DNA of 64,000 bases from Burkholderia sp. NRF60-BP8 (GTDB lineage Bacteria; Pseudomonadota; Gammaproteobacteria; Burkholderiales; Burkholderiaceae). The stretch is taken from the NCBI RefSeq assembly GCF_001522585.2, contig NZ_CP013372.1:496001-560000 (forward strand). Direction: 5' to 3'. Under the pieces are notes generated by a model. The model was not told where the DNA came from, did not search any database, and saw only the letters and a program-made list of their open reading frames with translations. The translations under genes and the position numbers were made by a program. Each line of letters starts with the position of its first letter. Within the stretch, counting starts at the first letter, position 1. Shown here in pieces: positions 18,501 through 26,403 of the stretch.

Positions 18501-19211
18501 AACAACTTCAACGCGCCGAAGGCCGTCTGCATGGCGGCGGTGCTGTACGTGTTCCGCACGCTGGTCGGCGACGACATCCCGCTGAACGCCGGCTGCCTGA
18601 AGCCGCTGACCGTGATCGTGCCGGCCCGCTCGATGCTGAACCCCGAATACCCGGCGGCCGTCGTGTCGGGCAACGTCGAGACGTCGTCGGCGATCACCAA
18701 CGCGTTGTACGGCGCGCTCGGCTGCGTCGCGTCGAGCCAGGGAACGATGAATAACTTCACATTCGGCAACGATCGGTACCAGTACTACGAGACGATCGCG
18801 GGCGGCAGCGGCGCGGGCGACGGCTTCGCGGGCGTCGCCGCGGTGCAGACGCACATGACGAACTCGCGGCTCACCGATCCGGAGGTGCTCGAATGGCGCT
18901 ATCCGGTGCGGCTCGATTCGCACCGGATCCGCGCCGGCTCGGGCGGCGCCGGGCGCTGGCGCGGCGGCGACGGCGCGGTGCGGCGGATCCGCTTCCTCGA
19001 GCCGATGACCGCGTCGATCCTGTCGAACAACCGGATCCACGCGCCGTTCGGCGCGGCGGGCGGCGAAGCCGGCGCGCTCGGCCGCAACACGATCGAGCGG
19101 GCGGACGGCACGGTCGAGGCGCTCGACCATATCGGCCGCGCGCAGATGGCGCCGGGCGACGTGTTCGTCGTCGAAACGCCGGGCGGCGGCGGCTACGGCG
19201 CGCCGGACTGA
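15573..19211 (+). CDS. ATP-dependent 5-oxoprolinase / hydantoinase, fused A and B subunits
   Basis: 1212 residues from ATG 15573. The N-terminal HyuA half opens with the ATP-binding [17 protein letters not shown], followed by [38 protein letters not shown] and [12 protein letters not shown]. The C-terminal HyuB half begins near residue 710 ([23 protein letters not shown]) with [24 protein letters not shown] and GGGGYGAPD at the end. The single long chain matches eukaryote-type 5-oxoprolinase rather than split hydantoinases. Reaction: 5-oxoproline + ATP + water to glutamate + ADP + Pi. Last gene of the three-gene run; a strong hairpin follows. N-methylhydantoin or another cyclic amide remains possible. 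Confidence 0.92.
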   Translation: MTDRHLSPVSSDAARWQFWIDRGGTFTDIVARRPDGTLVTHKLLSENPEQYRDAAVAGIRHLLGLAAGEPITPERVDMVKMGTTVATNALLERKGERTALATTRGFRDVLRIAYQNRPRLFDLDIVLPDALYETVVEIDERVGAHGDVVVPLDVQGAEASLRRVFDGGVRALAIVLIHGYRYTAHERMLAELARRIGFTQVSVSHEVSPLMKMVSRGDTTVVDAYLSPILRRYVEQVAHEMPGVNLQFMQSSGGLTRADAFQGKDAILSGPAGGIVGMVRAARAAGFERVIGFDMGGTSTDVSHYNGEFERAFETQVAGVRMRAPMMSIHTVAAGGGSVLGFDGARLRVGPESAGANPGPAAYRRGGPLTVTDCNVMLGKIQPDHFPRVFGPHADQPLDRDGVVAKFAALADEIHAATGRRETPEALAEGFLEIAIGSMANAIKKISVQRGHDVSRYVLTTFGGAGGQHACGVADALGMTQVFAHPLAGVLSAYGMGLADQTAMRERAVEAVLTDASLPALNAALDRLADEAIGALLEQGVPPHRIATERRVHLRYQGTDSALDVPAGSVAAMQQAFEAAYRQRYAFLMPGTPLVAELASVEAIGRSDAPVEVAPLAPREAGAAPRAHAAVRFYSGGQWHDAALYVRDTLRAGDAIDGPAIVAEQNGTTVVEPGWRAAMTAQGNLVLTRTTPLPTRRSLGTDADPVRLEIFNNLFMSIAEQMGLRLQNTAYSVNIKERLDFSCAIFDGDGNLIANAPHMPVHLGSMGESIRTVIERNRGRMRDGDVFMLNDPYHGGTHLPDVTVITPVFADGSDAPLFYVGSRGHHADIGGTTPGSMPPDSTHIDEEGVLIDNWQLVSAGVLRDAETRALLASGRYPARNVEQNMADLRAQVAANQKGVDELRRMVVQFGRDVVLAFMGHVQDNAEEAVRRVIGALQDGAYRYPLDNGAEIRVAIRVDRAARCAEIDFTGTSAQLDNNFNAPKAVCMAAVLYVFRTLVGDDIPLNAGCLKPLTVIVPARSMLNPEYPAAVVSGNVETSSAITNALYGALGCVASSQGTMNNFTFGNDRYQYYETIAGGSGAGDGFAGVAAVQTHMTNSRLTDPEVLEWRYPVRLDSHRIRAGSGGAGRWRGGDGAVRRIRFLEPMTASILSNNRIHAPFGAAGGEAGALGRNTIERADGTVEALDHIGRAQMAPGDVFVVETPGGGGYGAPD

Positions 19212-19216
19212 GCGAC

Positions 19217-19248
19217 GCACCCGGCGCGGGCACCCCCGCGCCGGGTGC
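19217..19248 (+). terminator. strong hairpin after the 5-oxoprolinase gene
   Basis: A perfect 14-bp stem (GCACCCGGCGCGGG at 19217-19230, its complement at 19235-19248) with a 4-base loop begins 5 bases after the stop codon. The stem is very stable, but there is no T tract. Confidence 0.6.
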
Positions 19249-19785
19249 GCGGGCGGGTGAAGCCTATTGCAAAGGACTGTGGAATAAAGCGGCGCATTCA
19301 CGCGCGAGCGGAATCAAAAAATGGCGGAAACGTGGATCGCGACATGCGATTCGACCCCTGCCGCCACGGTCTCGCCAAAGATCTGGCCCCGTCATCACGG
19401 ATCGGCCTCAAACGCCCGTCCGGCGCGGGTTCCGGCCCGGCAACCCGCTCTCGATGCGCGGCGCGTCGTCGGCCCGTTCTCGAGTGGCCGATCATGAAAA
19501 ATCCGGCTTGCCAATCGAGTGCCGGTTCCTTGACACTTTTCTCTAAATGTGAGTGCCAATCTTCATCGTCATTTGATAAGATGGCTCTCATCATTCGTAA
19601 GGCAGAACCTGCGCGCATCACGCGCGAACGCCGGCCGCATCAGCTGCAAACAAGTACGGGACGAGGCCCGCTGTCACGGCGATCACGGCTGCCTTGCCGG
19701 GCATGCGCACTGCGCGGCCCGGGAAGGCGGTCGGCCCACTCGCCTCCGTCTACACTGTGCGTTTTTTTTGGATCGGGGCGTGTCC
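19249..19785. promoter_or_regulatory. 537-bp intergenic region upstream of rpfR
   Basis: No gene is supported here. It contains an AT-richer patch (about 19490-19600) with a consensus TTGACA at 19530-19535, two GAGTGCC copies with a repeated TGCCAATC around 19509-19561, and TTTGATAAGAT near 19572. A run of eight T lies at 19762-19769 just before the start codon. This is likely the rpfR promoter region with a long untranslated leader; the exact -10 is unclear. Confidence 0.4.
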
Positions 19786-21789
19786 ATGGATGACGAAAAC
19801 GATAGCGCGGTGCTCGAGGCGCATGTCGGTACGCGCAGCCCCTGCTGGCGTCTCGGCAGCGACAGCAACGCGCTCGAACTGGCCGCGGTCCGCGGCCTGA
19901 CCAACGTCGCGATCGCGCTGACGACCGAACAGGCCGCGCGCATCCGCGCGCTGACCGGCGTCACGTCGCACCTGGTGCTGGACATCGTGCTGTTCGGCAA
20001 CCCGGTCAGCCTCCATCTCGTCGGCAGGAAGGTCAATACGGTCGACTGGGCCGGCACGGCGTCCGCCTATTCCGATACCGAGTCCGTCGCCGGCGATCTG
20101 TCGCACGGGCTCGCGTTCGCCGAGCAGGTCGTGTCCGAAGTGAATTCGCTCGTCGTGATCCTCGACCGCAACGGGATGGTGCAGCGCTTCAACCGCCTGT
20201 GCGAGGAAGTGACGGGCAAGCGCGAGGTCGACGTGATCGGCCGCAGCGCGTTCGAGCTGTTCATGAGCCCCGAGCAGGGCGCGCAGTCGCGCAGCAACAT
20301 CACGGGCTTCTTCGCGAGCAACCAGTCGTTCGCGGTCGAGCGCTACATCAACACGGTCAACGGGCCGCGCCTGTTCCAGTTCCGCAACAAGTTCGTGCAG
20401 AGCGGCAGCGGCGTCGACGAACAGTTCCTGATCTGCTCGGGCATCGACATCACCGAGGAGCGCAACGCGCAGCAGCGGCTCTCCGAGCTCGCGAACACCG
20501 ACGTGCTCACCGGGCTGCCGAACCGCCATGCGATCAGCGAGCGCATCCGGACGGCGATCGCCGAGGAGAGCGAGCTGACGCGCGGCCAGGTCGGCATCCT
20601 GTTTCTCGATCTCGACAACTTCAAGCGCGTCAACGATCACTACGGGCACATCACCGGCGACCGCCTGTTGCAGGACGTGTCGGCGATCATCAGCGGCTGC
20701 CTGCCGTCCGGCGCGACGCTCGCGCGGCTCGGCGGCGACGAATTCCTCGTGCTGTTCGAACACGGCACGCGCCCGCTGCTCGAAGCGACCGCGCAGATCA
20801 TTCTCGAGCGGCTGCGCACGCCGATCCATCTCGGGCTGATGGAGGTCTACACGAGCTGCTCGATCGGCATCGCGATGTATCCGCAGCACGGCGATTCGCT
20901 CGAGACGCTGATCCGCAGCGCCGACACCGCGATGTACGTCGCGAAGGAAGCGGGCAAGCATACGTATCGCGTGTTCTCGCTGGAGATGAACCAGAAGGTC
21001 GCGAAGTACATGTGGCTCGACACGAACCTGCGCAAGGCGCTCGAGGAAGAGCAGTTCGTGCTCCACTACCAGCCGGTCGTCGATATCGCGACGGGCGACG
21101 TGCACGGCGTCGAGGCGCTGATCCGCTGGCAGTCGCCCGATCGCGGGCTCGTCGCGCCGGTCGAGTTCATCCGTTTCGCGGAAGAGTCGGGGCTGATCGC
21201 GCCGCTCGGGCGCTGGGTGATGCGCACCGCGGCCGCGCAGGCCGCCGCATGGAAGGCGAAGGGGCTCGGTGTCCGGATCGCGGTGAACGTGTCCGCGCGG
21301 CAGTTGCAGGACATGAACATCGTCCACCAGTTCGCGTCGATTCTCGACGCCGCGGGGCTGAAGCCGGGCCTGCTCGACATCGAGCTGACCGAAAGTTGCT
21401 TCATCGAGGACGAGGAGGCGGCCATCGGGCTGATGCGGCAGTTCCGCCAACTGGGCGCGGAGATCCATCTCGACGATTTCGGCACCGGCTATTCGTCGCT
21501 GTCGCAGTTGTCGCGCCTGCCGCTCGACGTGATCAAGCTCGACCGCACCTTCATCTCGGCCATCGACCGCAATCCGCGCTCGCAGGCGCTGGTGCGCTCG
21601 GTCGTGTCGCTCGCGAAGGCGCTGAATTTCGCGGTGGTCGCCGAAGGCGTCGAAACCCATGCGGAAGCCGAATTCCTCAAGCAGCTCGACGTCGATCACG
21701 CGCAGGGCTACTACTACGCGCGGCCGATGCCGGCGCAGGCGTTCGAGGCGTGGCTCGCGGAGACGAGAAAGCTCAGGCTGATCGCCTGA
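19786..21789 (+). CDS. rpfR: RpfR-type BDSF receptor, PAS-GGDEF-EAL cyclic-di-GMP enzyme
   Basis: 667 residues, the length I expect for Burkholderia RpfR. An N-terminal domain (about 1-105, the RpfF-interacting region in characterised homologues) precedes a PAS domain (about 110-225) that binds cis-2-dodecenoic acid (BDSF). A GGDEF domain follows (TDVLTGLPNRHA, intact GGDEF at 316-320), then an EAL domain (EAL at 443-445, LDDFGTGYSSLSQL, GVETHAEAEFL). In known RpfR, BDSF binding stimulates the phosphodiesterase and lowers c-di-GMP, changing biofilm, motility and virulence through the GtrR partner. Start ATG 19786 is chosen because the domain begins there; the frame is open upstream without a ribosome site. 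Convergent with rpfF. Confidence 0.93.
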   Translation: MDDENDSAVLEAHVGTRSPCWRLGSDSNALELAAVRGLTNVAIALTTEQAARIRALTGVTSHLVLDIVLFGNPVSLHLVGRKVNTVDWAGTASAYSDTESVAGDLSHGLAFAEQVVSEVNSLVVILDRNGMVQRFNRLCEEVTGKREVDVIGRSAFELFMSPEQGAQSRSNITGFFASNQSFAVERYINTVNGPRLFQFRNKFVQSGSGVDEQFLICSGIDITEERNAQQRLSELANTDVLTGLPNRHAISERIRTAIAEESELTRGQVGILFLDLDNFKRVNDHYGHITGDRLLQDVSAIISGCLPSGATLARLGGDEFLVLFEHGTRPLLEATAQIILERLRTPIHLGLMEVYTSCSIGIAMYPQHGDSLETLIRSADTAMYVAKEAGKHTYRVFSLEMNQKVAKYMWLDTNLRKALEEEQFVLHYQPVVDIATGDVHGVEALIRWQSPDRGLVAPVEFIRFAEESGLIAPLGRWVMRTAAAQAAAWKAKGLGVRIAVNVSARQLQDMNIVHQFASILDAAGLKPGLLDIELTESCFIEDEEAAIGLMRQFRQLGAEIHLDDFGTGYSSLSQLSRLPLDVIKLDRTFISAIDRNPRSQALVRSVVSLAKALNFAVVAEGVETHAEAEFLKQLDVDHAQGYYYARPMPAQAFEAWLAETRKLRLIA

Positions 21790-21803
21790 GCGTCGTTCCG
21801 GAA

Positions 21804-21834
21804 ACGGGCGCCGCCGGCCGCCGGTGGCGCCCGT
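21804..21834. terminator. bidirectional terminator between rpfR and rpfF
   Basis: A perfect 9-bp stem (ACGGGCGCC at 21804-21812, GGCGCCCGT at 21826-21834) lies in the 49-bp gap between the convergent stops. Its symmetric placement suggests it serves both genes. Confidence 0.55.
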
Positions 21835-21838
21835 CGCA

Positions 21839-22702
21839 TTACACCGTGCGCAGTTTCGACACGCGCCGGTTCTGCAGCATCACCAGGCGTTCCATGTACG
21901 CGAGGTCCTTCGGCTCGATCGTGAACGCCGCATGCACCCATGCTTCCGTGATGTCCATCAGCTCCGAGCGCGACAACTGGAACACGCGTTCGCGGGCGCG
22001 CAGCATCGCACGGATGCCGTTCAGCTTGGGCTTCGTCACGTCGATGAAGGTGCGCGTCGCGAGGTACGCATCACCGGCGTCGAACGTCTCGTCGATCAGG
22101 CCGCGATCTTCGTACCATTCGGCCGCATGCGCTTCGCCGGTCGCGATCAACGATTCCGCGAGGCCGCGGTTCGCCTTGCGCGCGACCAGCGAATAGCCGC
22201 CCATGCCCGGGAACAGGTTGAACGCGATCTCCGGGAAGCCGAGTTTCACGCCCCTCTGCGCGAGCACGTAGTGATGCGCGAGCGCGGCCTCGAAGCCGCC
22301 GCCGAGCGCGCTGCCCTCGACCATCGCGATCGAGATCGCACCGGTGCCGAAGCCCGTGTAGATCTCGTACACGCCGTCGATGCACGAGCGCGCGTAGGCC
22401 ATCAACTGGTCGCGCCGGCCGCTGCGGATCGCATCGACGAAGAAGCTCAGGTCGCCGCCGACGTTGAACAGCTCGGGGACGAGCGAGCCCGTCACCCAGA
22501 AGTCGAACTTGAGACCCGAGTCGCGGGCGACGCGCGCGAGATGAATGATGTCGGTGACGAGTTGTTGGTTGAAGCACGGCCGCGGCTCCGATCGCAGCAT
22601 CATCCACATGACGTTGCGGCCTTCTTCGTAGAAGGCGGACAGTTGCGAGAGTTCACCGGCTTCGTAAAACGGGCGGCATGCCGGATGGGATTGGAGTTGC
22701 AT
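21839..22702 (-). CDS. rpfF: RpfF, BDSF (cis-2-dodecenoic acid) synthase, crotonase fold
   Basis: 287 residues. Enoyl-CoA hydratase-like fold with SIAMVEGSALGGGFEAALAHHYVLA and GVKLGFPEIAFNLFPGMGGYSL. Glu138 and Glu158, 20 residues apart, correspond to the paired catalytic glutamates of Xanthomonas RpfF. The enzyme dehydrates 3-hydroxydodecanoyl-ACP and releases the cis-2 fatty acid signal BDSF, which acts on RpfR. The start ATG (22702) is preceded by GAGGA. Convergence with a PAS-GGDEF-EAL gene, rather than linkage to rpfC/rpfG, is the Burkholderia arrangement. Confident by family and neighbourhood. Confidence 0.95.
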   Translation of the reverse strand: MQLQSHPACRPFYEAGELSQLSAFYEEGRNVMWMMLRSEPRPCFNQQLVTDIIHLARVARDSGLKFDFWVTGSLVPELFNVGGDLSFFVDAIRSGRRDQLMAYARSCIDGVYEIYTGFGTGAISIAMVEGSALGGGFEAALAHHYVLAQRGVKLGFPEIAFNLFPGMGGYSLVARKANRGLAESLIATGEAHAAEWYEDRGLIDETFDAGDAYLATRTFIDVTKPKLNGIRAMLRARERVFQLSRSELMDITEAWVHAAFTIEPKDLAYMERLVMLQNRRVSKLRTV

Positions 22703-23099
22703 GGTATGTCCTCGTGAGATGTGGTTTTAAAGACCGCCGCGCCAGGCGCGAGGCATCGCCATTGTTGCGCGCGCACAAATGTCGAATTGCGGGGAAAAAC
22801 GCACGACCGGGACGCCGATGCGAATCGCGTTCGGGTGGGGCGGGGATGACGGACGGGGTGACGTCGATCGGAGCGCTGTGGCGGCTGTGCCGGACGGGGT
22901 GGTGTCGATCGGAGCGCTACGGCGGGCGCCGGCCTTGCGCGCCGCGGCTTGACGCTCGCCGGTACGTCACCCACACTGGGCCGCACGACGGCGCCGCGGC
23001 GGGTACGCGGGTGGCTTGTCATCCGCGCGTCATGCGGTACGACTTCCGCCCGCGCGCGCGACGCCGGCACCCGGCAACGAACGCGCGGAGAGCTTCGAC
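22703..23099. repeat. 397-bp intergenic region with two 27-base direct repeats
   Basis: No convincing gene lies between rpfF and the transglutaminase-domain gene. Two copies of a 27-base unit (22851-22877 and 22892-22918; core GTCGATCGGAGCGCT) differ at two positions only and start 41 bases apart. The rpfF promoter should lie at the left end. The repeats may be binding sites or a tandem duplication remnant. Confidence 0.45.
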
Positions 23100-25007
23100 G
23101 TGGTGCGGTTTCCTTCCCGATGGTCCGGCTGCCTGTTCGCGTGCGCGGTGGCGCTCGGCGCGGGTACGGCCGCGGCCGACACGCGCGGCACCGGCGATTC
23201 GCCCGACGCGGGCGATACGGCGCCCGTCACGCTCGTCAGCGACGTCCACGAATTCGTGATCCAGCACGACGGTTCGCTCGACGAGCACGACGACTCGACG
23301 CTGCGCGCGAACGACGCGAACGGCATCGACGCGGTCGCGCAGCGCTACGTCTGGTTCGACAAGAATCTCGAGAAGGTCGAGCTGCTCGCGGCCGAGACGA
23401 TCGACCGCGACGGCGTCGCGCATCCGGTCGGCGCGGACGGCATCCGCGACGTGCAGGAGCCGCGCTCGGCCGGCGCGCCGACGTTCCAGGACGGGCTGCT
23501 GCGCACCGTCGTGTTCCCCGGCGTCGAAGCCGGCTCGAGCACGCGCGTCGCGTTCCGCAAGACCCGCACGAAGCCGGTCAATCGCGGCTACTTCGGCTAC
23601 TACGTCGAGCCGTCGCGCGAGCCGGTCGATCGCCAGCGGCTGATCTTCGACGTGCCGGCCGACATGCCGCTGTATGCGGATGCGCGCGGCTACGTCGCGC
23701 TGCCGCCGGTCACGGCGAACGGCCGCACGCGTTACGAATTCGACTACCGGCACGGCACGTACGATCGCATCGAGCGCGGCGCGGTCGGTTACCCGACCTA
23801 CGGCGACCGGCTCGTCGTGTCGACGCTGCCCGACTACGCGGCGTTCGCCGCGCGCTACCGCGACGCAGCGGTCGACCCGAGCGCGAACGATCCGGCCGTC
23901 GTGCAACTGGCGCGAGCGCTCACGGCCGATGCCGCCGATCCGCGCGACAAGGCGCGCCTGCTGTACGACTGGGTGCAGGCGAACGTGCGCTACGTCGGGT
24001 TGTTTCTCGGCGAAACGGCCGCCGCGCCGCATCGCGTGACCGACATCCTGCGCAACCGCTACGGCGACTGCAAGGATCATGTCGCGCTGTTCGGCGCGTT
24101 GCTGGCGGCGGTCGGCATTCGCAGCGAACCGGTGTTGATCAATCTCGGCGCCGTGTACACGCTGCCGTCGGTGCCGGGCTACGGCGGCGGCGCGATCAAT
24201 CACGCGATCACGTGGCTGCCCGATCTCGGGCGCTACGCGGATACGACGACGGCCGGCATCGCGTTCGGCTACCTGCCGCCGATCGTGATGGATCGCCCCG
24301 CGCTGCTGGTCGATACGGGCGTGCTGTCGCGCACGCCGGCCACGCAGCCGCGCGCCCGCACCGCGCGCATCGCGATCGATGCCGCGCGGCCCGGCGCCGC
24401 GCGTTTTCAGGCGTATGTCGAGGACGACGGCTGGACGGCCGAACTCGAACGCAACCTGTTTCGCCGCGCGTCGCGCGACCGCATCGCGCAACTCGCGAAC
24501 GAGCGCCTGGCGCAAAGCGGCCTGCGCGGCCGCGTGCAACTGTCGACCGGCGACCGGCGCGCGACCGACGGGCCGTTCGACGTGACCGTGACCGGCACGC
24601 TCGATCATTTCGTATGGCCGGACGGCACGACCGCGTTGCCCGCGCTGTCGAGCCTGACGGGCGGCATCGCGACGCAGGTCGAGACCTGGCTGGCCGAGCC
24701 CGTGCGCACGCAGCCGTGGGGCTGCCTCGGCGGCACGTTCGACGAGACGGGCCAGATCGCGTTGCCGGCGGGCGTCGCCGTGACCGACCTGCCGGCCGAT
24801 ACGGCCGTGCACGACCGTTTCGTCGACTTCACGTCGCATTACGTGTTCGATGCGGTCGCGCGGGTCGTGCAGGTCACGCGGCGGATGAAGGCGGATTTCG
24901 GCCGTCAGGTGTGCACGCCGGACGAGTTCGCCGCGCTGCGCGCGTCGCTCGAGCGCATCGAGCGCGACACGCAGGCGCAGATCGTCGTGCGGGCGACGCG
25001 CCGTTGA
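23100..25007 (+). CDS. exported DUF3857 / transglutaminase-like domain protein
   Basis: 635 residues from GTG 23100 (GGAGAG lies 7-12 bases upstream; GTG 23103 is equally possible). The signal peptide ends near AGTAAADT. Residues of about 40-250 are the beta-rich DUF3857 domain (YVWFDKNLEKVELLAAETIDRDG). A transglutaminase-like core follows: the nucleophile region RNRYGDCKDHVALFGALLAAVG (Cys in GDCKDH) and NHAITWLPD (His, Asp). The remainder is a beta domain. Such proteins are periplasmic or surface peptidase/transglutaminase-fold enzymes of unknown substrate. A 54-codon gene follows 68 bp later, possibly in the same transcript. Confidence 0.85.
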   Translation: MVRFPSRWSGCLFACAVALGAGTAAADTRGTGDSPDAGDTAPVTLVSDVHEFVIQHDGSLDEHDDSTLRANDANGIDAVAQRYVWFDKNLEKVELLAAETIDRDGVAHPVGADGIRDVQEPRSAGAPTFQDGLLRTVVFPGVEAGSSTRVAFRKTRTKPVNRGYFGYYVEPSREPVDRQRLIFDVPADMPLYADARGYVALPPVTANGRTRYEFDYRHGTYDRIERGAVGYPTYGDRLVVSTLPDYAAFAARYRDAAVDPSANDPAVVQLARALTADAADPRDKARLLYDWVQANVRYVGLFLGETAAAPHRVTDILRNRYGDCKDHVALFGALLAAVGIRSEPVLINLGAVYTLPSVPGYGGGAINHAITWLPDLGRYADTTTAGIAFGYLPPIVMDRPALLVDTGVLSRTPATQPRARTARIAIDAARPGAARFQAYVEDDGWTAELERNLFRRASRDRIAQLANERLAQSGLRGRVQLSTGDRRATDGPFDVTVTGTLDHFVWPDGTTALPALSSLTGGIATQVETWLAEPVRTQPWGCLGGTFDETGQIALPAGVAVTDLPADTAVHDRFVDFTSHYVFDAVARVVQVTRRMKADFGRQVCTPDEFAALRASLERIERDTQAQIVVRATRR

Positions 25008-25075
25008 GCGGCGCGGGCACGGCGTTCGCTCCGAACGGGCGGACGACGCAATCGCCGACGCGCAGGAGGGACATC

Positions 25076-25240
25076 ATGACGGAGCGGGACCGCGAGATCG
25101 CCGAGCTCGCGAAGGAATTGCTGGGGCGGATCGTGCAGGGTACGGTCGCGGCCGGCGCGGCAGTCGATGCGCAGCAGTGTGCGGCGCTCGCCGTGCAGTG
25201 CGCGACAGCGCTGATCGACCGGCTCGACGCGCTGAAGTGA
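25076..25240 (+). CDS. 54-residue helical protein, unknown function
   Basis: Starts at ATG 25076, 6 bases after a full AGGAGG Shine-Dalgarno (25064-25069). The sequence (MTERDREIAELAKELLGRIVQ, then two Cys in AQQCAALAVQCATALIDRL) predicts two amphipathic helices with alanine heptads and no signal peptide. Strong initiation signals and GC-rich third positions support a real gene. Probably cotranscribed with the upstream transglutaminase-domain gene. I do not recognise the family. Confidence 0.65.
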   Translation: MTERDREIAELAKELLGRIVQGTVAAGAAVDAQQCAALAVQCATALIDRLDALK

Positions 25241-25283
25241 CGCCCGGCGGGCCGCCGCCCGCGCCGGCGCCGTGCGCCGCGCG

Positions 25284-26333
25284 TTACGCTCCGGCGTGCA
25301 CGTCGCCGCTCGCGCGCACGGCGCCCGGCGGCTTGCCGACCACGCGCTTGAACGCACGGCTGAACGCCGCGAGCGAACCGTAGCCGAGCCGGTACGCGAC
25401 GGCTTCGATCGCCTCGCGGTCGCGTGCGATCCACTGCGCGGCGAGCCGCATCCGCAGCTCGGTCAGGTAACGCACGGGCGTCATCCCGGTGGCCGCGAGG
25501 AAGCGCTCGGCGAACACCGACCGCGACACGCCCGCTTCGGTCGCGAGTTCCGCGACGCTCCAGTTGCGGCCCGGGTCGCGATGCAGCGCGACGATCGCGC
25601 GGCCGAGCTTCGGCTCGCGCAGCGCCTGCACCCAGCCCGTCGCGTCGCCGCATCCGCACTCGACCCAGCCGCGCACGATGAACGCCGCGACCACGTCCGC
25701 GAGCCGCGCGAGGATGCCCGCGAAGCCCGCGCGCGCAGTGCACGCTTCGCGCTCCATCGCATCGAGCATCGGGCGGATCTCCGGGTAGCGCGCGAGCAGC
25801 GTGCCCACGTGCATGAACTTCGGCATCGTGCCGACGAGCGGCTGCATGCCGCCGAGGTCGAGCTCCATGCACGCGCTGAAGATCAGCGCGTCGCCGGCGC
25901 CGGGCTCCGTCGTCGCGCAGGTCGCGGGCGAGACGCCGGCCGACGCCACCGACGCGACCGTATCGCAGATCTTCGCGATCTCGAAGCCGTTGATCTCGCG
26001 GCACGGCACATCCGGATCGGACACCAGCGCGTGCATGCCGCCGTGCGGCAACAGGATCGCGTCGCCGGCCTCGAGCCGCATCGTGTCACCCGACGCGTCG
26101 CGCAGCAGCACGGGCCCACGCACGACGAAATGGAACTGCGCGCGGCCCGGCGCATGGCCGAAATTCATCCCGAACGGCCGCGCGACCTGGATGCGGCGGT
26201 ACTGGACGCCGCTCAGGCGCATCCCCAGCAGCAGCTCGCTGACGAGGTCGTGCACGTCGGGAATCGGGGGCAAAAGGGGCTCGGACATATCGAGATACGG
26301 ACGTTCGATCAACAAGAACGGATTGTATGTCAT
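25284..26333 (-). CDS. AraC-family transcriptional regulator (cupin_6 sensor domain)
   Basis: 349 residues. The N-terminal half is an AraC-type cupin (FHFVVRGPVLLRDASGD, LEAGDAILLPHGGMHAL); the C-terminal ~100 residues hold the double helix-turn-helix (WSVAELATEAGVSRSVFAERFLAATGMTPVRYL, then AYRLGYGSLAAFSRAFKRVVGKPPGAVR). It diverges from an MFS drug-efflux-like gene across 70 bp, the usual arrangement for control of that transporter. Start ATG 26333 has a weak CAGGAC ribosome site; a second ATG at 26288 lacks one. Confidence 0.92.
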   Translation of the reverse strand: MTYNPFLLIERPYLDMSEPLLPPIPDVHDLVSELLLGMRLSGVQYRRIQVARPFGMNFGHAPGRAQFHFVVRGPVLLRDASGDTMRLEAGDAILLPHGGMHALVSDPDVPCREINGFEIAKICDTVASVASAGVSPATCATTEPGAGDALIFSACMELDLGGMQPLVGTMPKFMHVGTLLARYPEIRPMLDAMEREACTARAGFAGILARLADVVAAFIVRGWVECGCGDATGWVQALREPKLGRAIVALHRDPGRNWSVAELATEAGVSRSVFAERFLAATGMTPVRYLTELRMRLAAQWIARDREAIEAVAYRLGYGSLAAFSRAFKRVVGKPPGAVRASGDVHAGA

Positions 26334-26403
26334 AGACCGTCCTGCCGCTGTTTCTTACGATACGCCCTCATCAGTACTTTCCCTAACCGACACGGAACCC
26401 CGC

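Noticed and set aside
15549..19301. A 1250-codon open frame antisense to the 5-oxoprolinase gene
   Set aside because: It is Arg/His/Asp-rich with no recognisable motif and mirrors the GC-rich codon pattern of the real gene.
22600..23070. A 156-codon minus-strand frame upstream of rpfF
   Set aside because: Arg/Pro/His-rich, overlaps the rpfF start in another frame and has no ribosome site; likely a shadow.
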